Source of the DNA: an uncultured Clostridium sp.
GTDB lineage: Bacteria; Bacillota; Clostridia; Lachnospirales; Lachnospiraceae
Length of the DNA stretch: 56,390 nucleotides
Assembly (NCBI GenBank): GCA_900547035.1
Contig: URFM01000019.1
Coordinates: 1-56,390 of the forward strand
Direction: 5' to 3'
A model generated the notes under the pieces. That model made no database searches. It saw only the letters and a list, made by a program, of their open reading frames with translations, and had not been told where the DNA came from. A program made the position numbers and the translations under genes. Shown piece after piece: positions 51,049 to 56,390 of the stretch. Each line of letters begins with the position of its first letter. The stretch's first letter is position 1.

Positions 51049-52743
51049 ATGGCAGAGAAAAACACCGCAGTGGTAAACGGTGAGAAGGAAGTGGAGTCCA
51101 AGAACTTCATCGAGCAGGAGATTGACAAGGACCTGGCGGAGGGAGTTTACAATCATGTCCAGACCCGTTTCCCGCCGGAGCCCAACGGTTATCTTCATAT
51201 CGGGCACGCCAAGTCCATTCTGCTGAACTACGGTCTGGCGAAAGAATACGGCGGAAAATTCAACCTGCGTTTCGATGATACCAACCCCACCAAGGAAAAG
51301 ACGGAATTTGTGGAGTCCATCATTGAGGACGTAAAATGGCTGGGCGCGGATTTTGAGGACCGCCTGTTTTTCGCTTCCAACTACTTTGAGCAGATGTACG
51401 AGTGCGCCGTTCTCCTGATTAAGAAGGGAAAGGCGTTTGTCTGTGACCTGAGCGCGGAGGAGATTCGGGAGTACCGGGGCGATTACAACCGGCCCGGCAA
51501 GGACAGCCCTTACCGCAACCGCAGCGTGGAGGAGAACTTAAAGCTTTTTGAGGAGATGAAGGAGGGCAAATACAAGGACGGCGAGAAGGTCCTGCGGGCT
51601 AAGATCGACATGTCTTCCCCCAACATCAATATGCGCGACCCGGTGATTTACCGTGTGGCCCACATGACGCACCACAATACGGGGGACAAATGGTGCATTT
51701 ACCCCATGTATGATTTTGCCCACCCAATCGAGGACGCCATCGAGCATATTACCCATTCCATCTGCACCCTGGAGTTTGAGGACCACCGTCCCCTTTACGA
51801 CTGGGTGGTAAGGGAATGTGAATTTGAGAACCCGCCCCGCCAGATTGAGTTTGCCAAGCTGTACCTGACCAATGTGGTAACCGGCAAGCGCTACATCAAG
51901 AAGCTGGTGGAAGACGGGATTGTGGACGGATGGGACGATCCCAGGCTGGTATCCATCGCGGCACTGAGAAGAAGAGGATATACGCCGGAATCCATCCGCC
52001 GTTTTGTAGAGCTGGTAGGTGTTTCCAAGGCCAACAGCTCGGTGGATTACGCCATGCTGGAGTACTGCATCCGGGAAGATTTGAAGTTGAAGAAGCCCCG
52101 CCTGATGGCAGTGCTGGATCCTGTTAAGCTGGTGATTGACAATTATCCGGAGGGACAGGTGGAAGAGCTGGAGATTCCCAACAATTTGGAGAATCCCGAC
52201 CTTGGCAGCCGGAAGGTGCCCTTCAGCAGGGAGGTATATATCGAGCGGGAGGACTTTATGGAGGAGCCGCCCAAGAAATATTTCCGCATGTTCCCGGGCA
52301 ATGAGGTCCGCCTGATGGGAGCCTACTTTGTGAAATGCACCGGCTGTGAGAAGGATGAGAACGGCAATGTGACCGTTGTTCACGGAACTTATGACCCGGA
52401 GACCAAGAGCGGCTCCGGCTTCGAGGGACGGAAGGTAAAGGGAACCATCCACTGGGTAGCTGTGCCTACCGCGAAGCAGGTGGAGTGCCGTCTGTATGAG
52501 AATATTGTGGATGAGGAGAAGGGAAAGCTGAATGAGGACGGAAGCCTGAACTTAAACCCCAACTCCCTCACCATTTTAAAGAACTGCTATGTGGAGCCCC
52601 AGCTGGCGGAAGCGAAGGCATACGACAGCTTCCAGTTTATGCGGAACGGCTATTTCTGCGCGGACTGCAAGGACAGCCGCCCGGGCAGCCCGGTATTTAA
52701 CCGTATCGTATCTCTGAAGAGCTCCTTCAAGCTTCCGAAATAG
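51049..52743 (+). CDS. glnS: Glutaminyl-tRNA synthetase
   Basis: Charges tRNA-Gln directly. The 564-aa class I enzyme has [18 protein letters not shown] (HIGH motif), [12 protein letters not shown], the KMSKS-equivalent region in [15 protein letters not shown], and the anticodon-binding beta barrels ([31 protein letters not shown]). The ATG at 51049 has GGAGG eight bases upstream; the ATG at 51034 is the one overlapped by that RBS. Many Firmicutes instead use GatCAB, so its presence here is a useful lineage mark. Confidence 0.97.
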   Translation: MAEKNTAVVNGEKEVESKNFIEQEIDKDLAEGVYNHVQTRFPPEPNGYLHIGHAKSILLNYGLAKEYGGKFNLRFDDTNPTKEKTEFVESIIEDVKWLGADFEDRLFFASNYFEQMYECAVLLIKKGKAFVCDLSAEEIREYRGDYNRPGKDSPYRNRSVEENLKLFEEMKEGKYKDGEKVLRAKIDMSSPNINMRDPVIYRVAHMTHHNTGDKWCIYPMYDFAHPIEDAIEHITHSICTLEFEDHRPLYDWVVRECEFENPPRQIEFAKLYLTNVVTGKRYIKKLVEDGIVDGWDDPRLVSIAALRRRGYTPESIRRFVELVGVSKANSSVDYAMLEYCIREDLKLKKPRLMAVLDPVKLVIDNYPEGQVEELEIPNNLENPDLGSRKVPFSREVYIEREDFMEEPPKKYFRMFPGNEVRLMGAYFVKCTGCEKDENGNVTVVHGTYDPETKSGSGFEGRKVKGTIHWVAVPTAKQVECRLYENIVDEEKGKLNEDGSLNLNPNSLTILKNCYVEPQLAEAKAYDSFQFMRNGYFCADCKDSRPGSPVFNRIVSLKSSFKLPK

Positions 52744-52874
52744 AACGCAACAATACAGGCGTCTGAAAAATGAGGCGCTGAATGCTCGTAACTCTATGCG
52801 GCGGGTCTGCCTGGGAAAAGGCGGAAACCGCCGCATTTTTGCAAAAAAAGTTGAAGGTGGAGGTGTGTTGCGGC

Positions 52875-54275
52875 ATGGAACTGATGATTCCGCTGGATAC
52901 AGGAGAAAAGCGGCCTTTGTATGAACAGATTTACCAATATGTGAAGGATGAAATCCGGTCCGGTCGCCTGAAGGCGGGGGACCGTCTGCCTTCCACCAGG
53001 CTGTTGGCGGACAATTTGAAGATCAGCCGCTGTACAACACAGATGGCTTATGAGCAGCTTTTGTCCGAAGGGTATATTGAATCCGTTCCTTGTAAAGGAT
53101 ATTATATTGCAGGGATTGAGGAACTGGTTCGGATGGAGCGGGAGCCGGAACCTGGGCTGGTATTTCCCCGCCAGGAGGTAAAGAAAGGGCCTGTGGTAGA
53201 TTTTTCCCCGCGGGGAGTAGATCTGGAACGCTTCCCCTTTAATGCCTGGAGGAAGATCAGCAAAAATACCCTTGTGGACGACAATAAGGAAATGTTTGCC
53301 GCGGGAGATCCCCAGGGTGAGTATGGACTGAGGGCTGCGGTGGGAAACTATCTTTACACAGCCCGGGGCGTCCATGTAAGGCCGGAGCAGATCATCATCG
53401 GAGCAGGGAGCGAGTATCTGTGGATGCTGTTGGCGCAAATTTTGGGAGGTCCTAGACGCATGGCGATGGAGAATCCCACATATAAGCAGGCTTACAGGGT
53501 GTTTTCCGGCGTTGGGATGGAGGTTGTTCCCATATCTATGGATGCCAGCGGAATGCGGATTTGTGAGCTGGAAAACAGCGGGGCGGATATCGCTTATGTG
53601 ATGCCGGGCCATCAATACCCGACAGGAATTGTGATACCGGTGAAGCGGCGGCAGGAGCTGCTGATGTGGGCCATGGGGGGAAAAAACAGGTATCTGATTG
53701 AAGACGACTATGACAGTGAATTTCGCTACAAGGGGAAGCCCATTCCCTCGCTGCAGGGAATGGATACGGCAGGAAAGGTTATTTATATCGGTACCTTTTC
53801 CAAATCCATTGCCCCGGCGATCCGCGTAGGCTATCTGGCCCTCCCGGAAAAACTTTTGGGAGCATACCGGCAGCGGGCCGGTTTTTATACGTCCACCGTA
53901 TCCAGAATCGATCAGAATATTCTGTATCAGTTTATGATTCAGGGACATTATGAACGTCATTTGAACCGGATGCGGGCAGTATACAAGGCAAAACATGACG
54001 GACTTCTGACGGGACTGCGGGAGCTGGAAGATATCTTTGAGATTCATGGGGAACATGCTGGACTTCATGTACTGATGACCCATCGGGGAGGAATTGCAGA
54101 GGATGAACTGGTGGAGCGGGCCGCAAAAGGAGGAGTAAAGGTTTATGGTCTGTCAGGGGCCTTGATTTCTCCGGATCCGGGAATTTTTGCCTCGACTGTG
54201 CTGCTGGGTTACGGGAGGCTTTCTCTGGAGGAAATTCAGGAAGGAACAGAACGCTTGAAAAGCTGTTGGAAATGA
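52875..54275 (+). CDS. MocR-family regulator (GntR helix-turn-helix fused to PLP aminotransferase domain)
   Basis: 466 aa. The N-terminal ~75 residues are a GntR winged helix (RPLYEQIYQYVKDEIRSGRLKAGDRLPSTRLLADNL). The rest is a fold-type I aminotransferase domain with the PLP lysine in GTFSKSIAPAIRVGY and the Asp in IEDDYDSEFRY. Such proteins often control vitamin B6 or amino-acid genes. No pdxST or other obvious target is adjacent. The ATG at 52875 has GGAGG upstream; the frame extends 31 codons further 5' without support. Confidence 0.92.
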   Translation: MELMIPLDTGEKRPLYEQIYQYVKDEIRSGRLKAGDRLPSTRLLADNLKISRCTTQMAYEQLLSEGYIESVPCKGYYIAGIEELVRMEREPEPGLVFPRQEVKKGPVVDFSPRGVDLERFPFNAWRKISKNTLVDDNKEMFAAGDPQGEYGLRAAVGNYLYTARGVHVRPEQIIIGAGSEYLWMLLAQILGGPRRMAMENPTYKQAYRVFSGVGMEVVPISMDASGMRICELENSGADIAYVMPGHQYPTGIVIPVKRRQELLMWAMGGKNRYLIEDDYDSEFRYKGKPIPSLQGMDTAGKVIYIGTFSKSIAPAIRVGYLALPEKLLGAYRQRAGFYTSTVSRIDQNILYQFMIQGHYERHLNRMRAVYKAKHDGLLTGLRELEDIFEIHGEHAGLHVLMTHRGGIAEDELVERAAKGGVKVYGLSGALISPDPGIFASTVLLGYGRLSLEEIQEGTERLKSCWK

Positions 54276-54296
54276 TAGGACGACGGGAGGGGACGA

Positions 54297-55106
54297 ATGG
54301 AGCCTGAAACGAGAAAAAGGATAGGAATTGGAGCCGGGATTTTTCTGATCTGCGCGGCTGGAGTGATGGCGGGGGTTGGCGGAAGAAAACAGCAGACAGA
54401 AGAAACCACAGAGAGTATCCAGCAGGATCTGACGCCCAAACTGAGTGAACAGGAGCAGCAGGCAGTGGAACTGCTGTTTGAGACCCTTGAAGAGGGGAAA
54501 ATAAAAGAAGGGGCAGCTATTTTGGTAGAGCAGGAGGAACTCTTCGGGGAGCTGTTTTATGAAACGCTGGGCGGAAAACGATGGATGTATGATGGAAGAC
54601 GGTTTCAGGAAAACATCCAGGGAAACGGAATGGTTTTGACCAGCTCGGCAGCTGTGTTTAAGGGGAGCTTCCAGGAAGGCAGGCCCCAGGGAAATGGTTT
54701 GGCCCTGCAGGCATTTTGCCTGGAAAAGCCAAGATACGACTATGCGACCGGCTTTTGGGAGCAGGGGCGGATGAATGGACAGGGGGAGATTGGGTACTGC
54801 TATTATGAAGGAGCTCCGCAGGGAGAAATTGAGGAGGTATCCCGCAGCGGAAATTTTAAAGAAGACCGGATGGACGGCATGGCAGTTTATACCACCTTCA
54901 GCGGACAGGAAGGAAAAACTTCCTGGGAACTGCAGATTCAGGAAGGGAAAATCGTTATGGACGACCGATGGACCTATGATGAGGAGGAAGGAGATTTCCA
55001 TCTTCCATCCAAACAGGGAGAGGGAAAAGTATATGCCGTAAGCGCAGAGGAAATCGAAGAAGGACTTTGGGGCAATTTGTTGGTGTGGGGAGAAGAGGAG
55101 ACATGA
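54297..55106 (+). CDS. Membrane-anchored protein with MORN-like repeats
   Basis: 269 aa. A single N-terminal membrane segment (IGIGAGIFLICAAGVMAGVG) follows a basic start, so most of the protein is probably extracytoplasmic. A Gln/Glu-rich linker leads to MORN-type repeats: VFKGSFQEGRPQGNGLAL and YATGFWEQGRMNGQGEIGY, then SGNFKEDRMDGMAVY. I do not know the function; MORN repeats often bind lipids or proteins. It starts 21 bases after the MocR gene and ends at a strong terminator. Confidence 0.72.
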   Translation: MEPETRKRIGIGAGIFLICAAGVMAGVGGRKQQTEETTESIQQDLTPKLSEQEQQAVELLFETLEEGKIKEGAAILVEQEELFGELFYETLGGKRWMYDGRRFQENIQGNGMVLTSSAAVFKGSFQEGRPQGNGLALQAFCLEKPRYDYATGFWEQGRMNGQGEIGYCYYEGAPQGEIEEVSRSGNFKEDRMDGMAVYTTFSGQEGKTSWELQIQEGKIVMDDRWTYDEEEGDFHLPSKQGEGKVYAVSAEEIEEGLWGNLLVWGEEET

Positions 55107-55160
55107 AAAGAGGGCTTTGATTCCGGCTGAATTGTTTTCTTCCGGAATCAAAGCCCTTTT
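55102..55160. terminator. Bidirectional terminator between the MORN and acidic protein genes
   Basis: AAAGAGGGCTTTGATTCCGG pairs with CCGGAATCAAAGCCCTTTT over about 17 bp, with T-rich flanks on both strands. Confidence 0.88.
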
Positions 55161-55195
55161 GCTGCAAAGTTATACGGGTAAGCGGGACTTGCGTT

Positions 55196-55789
55196 TTAAT
55201 TCGGATCCTCCTCAATGGTGGCCGTCTCTTTAGGAGAAACTTCCTGAGGCTCCTGATCGGTTTTGGCAGAACCAATTGGTTCTTCGGACAGGTCAATGGT
55301 TTCTCCCTCGGTCTGGGCGTAGTCGTAGAGGTCGTCCTCATCGACATAATCATCGTCTAAGAATTCGCTCTCTTCGGACACTTCCTCATCCCTGCGGGCC
55401 TCTTCCATCTCAGCTTTTTTGTTTTTTACGGCAGAAATGGCAATATGAGCTGTATCCACAGCGGCAGAAACAGCATCGTGAGCTGTGTCGGTAAGAATGA
55501 CGCTGGCGTCCTTTAATACATTGCGGGTGGCTTCCGCCATGTCCTTGGCCGCCATTTTAAATTCGTCTTTGCTGGCATGGAGAGCGATATAATTGCGGTC
55601 CGGCTGCTCAGCCTTGCCGGAAGGAGCACCCTCCTCCTCTTCCTCGGCTCCATCATCCTCGAATTCATGAAAATCCTTTTCCAGTTCCTTGTGGAACGTT
55701 TTATAGCGAAGTACATAAGAAATGCCCGCTGCCGCGGCTCCTGCTACGGCGGCCAATGCCACTAATTTTCCGAACCCTTTTTTTGCCAT
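55196..55789 (-). CDS. Acidic membrane-anchored protein of unknown function
   Basis: 197 aa. The N-terminus MAKKGFGKLVALAAVAGAAAAGISYVL forms one membrane segment. The rest is charged and probably helical (FHKELEKDFHEFEDDGAEEEEEG; MAAKDMAEATRNVLKDAS), with a Glu/Asp-rich tail of low complexity. No enzymatic motif is seen. AAAGGGG precedes the ATG at 55789. It is divergent from groES. Confidence 0.65.
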   Translation of the reverse strand: MAKKGFGKLVALAAVAGAAAAGISYVLRYKTFHKELEKDFHEFEDDGAEEEEEGAPSGKAEQPDRNYIALHASKDEFKMAAKDMAEATRNVLKDASVILTDTAHDAVSAAVDTAHIAISAVKNKKAEMEEARRDEEVSEESEFLDDDYVDEDDLYDYAQTEGETIDLSEEPIGSAKTDQEPQEVSPKETATIEEDPN

Positions 55790-55925
55790 ATCAATGACCC
55801 CTTTCACTGTGTGATGATAGGGTATGCTGCTTTTGCGCCCCTTATTCATCCATTTGTTTTATTGTAATACGAAAGCAGGAAAAAGAAAAGAGAATTTTGC
55901 GGGTTTCATAGAAAATTTAAAGAAA

Positions 55926-55952
55926 TTAGCACTCAAGGCTTGACACTGCTAA
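55926..55952 (+). promoter_or_regulatory. CIRCE-like HrcA operator with a degenerate right arm
   Basis: TTAGCACTC (55926-55934), 9-base spacer, CACTGCTAA (55944-55952). The left arm is a perfect CIRCE half; the right arm has CACTGCTAA instead of GAGTGCTAA, seven of nine matches. It overlaps the -35 of the groES promoter, as expected for HrcA repression. Confidence 0.8.
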
Positions 55953-55968
55953 CAACTGGTGTTATAAC
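55940..55968 (+). promoter_or_regulatory. Sigma-A promoter of groES
   Basis: TTGACA (55940-55945), 17-base spacer, TATAAC (55963-55968). The leader is about 70 bases. Confidence 0.85.
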
Positions 55969-56046
55969 AATACATGTGAGCAGAAAAGGGATGAAACCTG
56001 AAAAAATGCAAAAAAGAGAATAGATCATTTGAAGGAGGAATTCATC

Positions 56047-56331
56047 ATGAAGTTAGTACCGCTGTTTGATAAGGTTGTATTAAAACAGTTAGTGGCGGAG
56101 GAGACAACGAAATCCGGAATCGTTCTTCCCGGAGCTGCAAAAGAGAAACCCCAGCAGGCTGAGGTAATCGCAGTAGGTCCCGGCGGCGTGATCGACGGAA
56201 AGGAAGTTACCATGCAGGTGAAGGCCGGCGACAAGGTAATCTTTTCTAAATACTCCGGAACCGAAGTGGAAATTGAGGACGAGAAATACGTTATCGTAAA
56301 GCAGAGCGATATTCTGGCGGTTGTAGAATAA
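56047..56331 (+). CDS. groES: Co-chaperonin GroES
   Basis: Lid of the GroEL folding chamber. The 94-aa protein has LVPLFDKVVLKQLVAEETTKSGIVLPGAAKEKPQ (with the mobile loop), then KVIFSKYSGTEVEIEDEKYVIVKQSDILAV. The ATG at 56047 follows AAGGAGG; a TTG at 56029 is in frame but is overlapped by that RBS. groEL should follow outside the window, though the structured repeat begins six bases after this stop codon. Confidence 0.97.
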   Translation: MKLVPLFDKVVLKQLVAEETTKSGIVLPGAAKEKPQQAEVIAVGPGGVIDGKEVTMQVKAGDKVIFSKYSGTEVEIEDEKYVIVKQSDILAVVE

Positions 56332-56336
56332 AACGT

Positions 56337-56390
56337 AACAGTTCAGGACGGCGGGAAAATGAGGGCAAAAACAGGCGTTAAGCTTGCTTA
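56337..56390 (+). repeat. Structured repeat, copy B, after groES (cut by window edge)
   Basis: Gapless 54-base match to 13140-13193 with about nine differences. The left arm reads GAAAATGAGGGCAAAAAC and the inner motif GTTAAGCTTGCTTA. The window ends at the point where copy A enters its right arm region, so the hairpin cannot be completed here. Confidence 0.72.

Noticed and set aside
52794..54083. 429-codon open frame on the minus strand inside the MocR gene
   Set aside because: It is antisense to a well-supported GntR-aminotransferase protein, lacks a recognisable domain and RBS, and fits the codon-bias shadow expected in this GC-richer coding DNA.
1..56390. CRISPR array or defence island
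   Set aside because: I saw no regularly spaced direct repeats of CRISPR size and no cas, restriction, toxin-antitoxin or other defence genes.

Overview
The window looks like chromosome from a spore-forming, anaerobic Firmicute of the Lachnospiraceae/Clostridiales type. Supporting signs are AGGAGG-type ribosome binding sites on nearly every gene, a SleC-like cortex-lytic enzyme, LL-diaminopimelate aminotransferase (DapL), an adenosylcobalamin-dependent class II ribonucleotide reductase, Mini-RNase III next to cysS, an ANTAR regulator behind glnA, a CIRCE-like site before groES, and a secreted protein with the Trp-rich wall-binding repeats common in gut Lachnospiraceae. The assignment is inference from gene content; no rRNA is present.

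Layout. 1-1.7 kb: 3' part of an IS1182-like transposase cut by the window edge. 1.9-4.2 kb: nrdJ (-), with two NrdR-like boxes upstream. 4.5-9.5 kb: a ferric-iron-type ABC importer (lipoprotein, fused double permease, ATPase) translationally overlapped by a metallo-beta-lactamase-fold gene. 9.6-13 kb: M19 dipeptidase and YkgJ-type cysteine-cluster protein, convergent with a small membrane protein and a DUF2079 membrane protein. 13-18.3 kb: cyclophilin lipoprotein, MATE exporter, polar amino acid ABC importer. 18.3-22 kb: DUF1275 membrane protein divergent from a LysR regulator, then pyrG plus a 56-aa protein whose terminator lies inside lysR. 22-25 kb: ftsH and an AraC regulator. 25-30.8 kb: a nitrogen/lysine neighbourhood: a DapF paralogue lacking both catalytic cysteines, glnA, an ANTAR regulator, canonical dapF, dapL, and an Lrp regulator. 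30.8-33 kb: cell-wall amidase with SPOR domain and SleC-like protein. 33-38.6 kb: carAB and a carbamate kinase. 38.8-44 kb: GT2 glycosyltransferase, PAP2 phosphatase, 1-phosphofructokinase-type kinase, tRNA-Val and tRNA-Met, secreted wall-binding protein, lipid kinase. 44.3-47.5 kb: ispF-cysS-mrnC-rlmB. 47.7-50.5 kb: ldh, a DUF4397 protein, azlCD. 50.6-56.4 kb: tRNA-Thr, glnS, a MocR regulator, a MORN-repeat protein, an acidic membrane-anchored protein, and groES at the right edge.

Most of the window is housekeeping. I see no prophage, CRISPR array or defence island. The least explained signals are (i) a structured repeat present both as the apparent 5' leader of the cyclophilin gene and directly after groES, where the window ends inside the second copy; (ii) the Ser/Ser DapF paralogue, which is preceded by a divergent AraC gene; (iii) four helically phased 11-bp repeats between tRNA-Thr and glnS; (iv) several leader or intercistronic hairpins (amino acid ABC operon, carA, azlC, pyrG-ftsH, dapF-dapL, lipid kinase-ispF); and (v) a terminator encoded within the lysR coding sequence.
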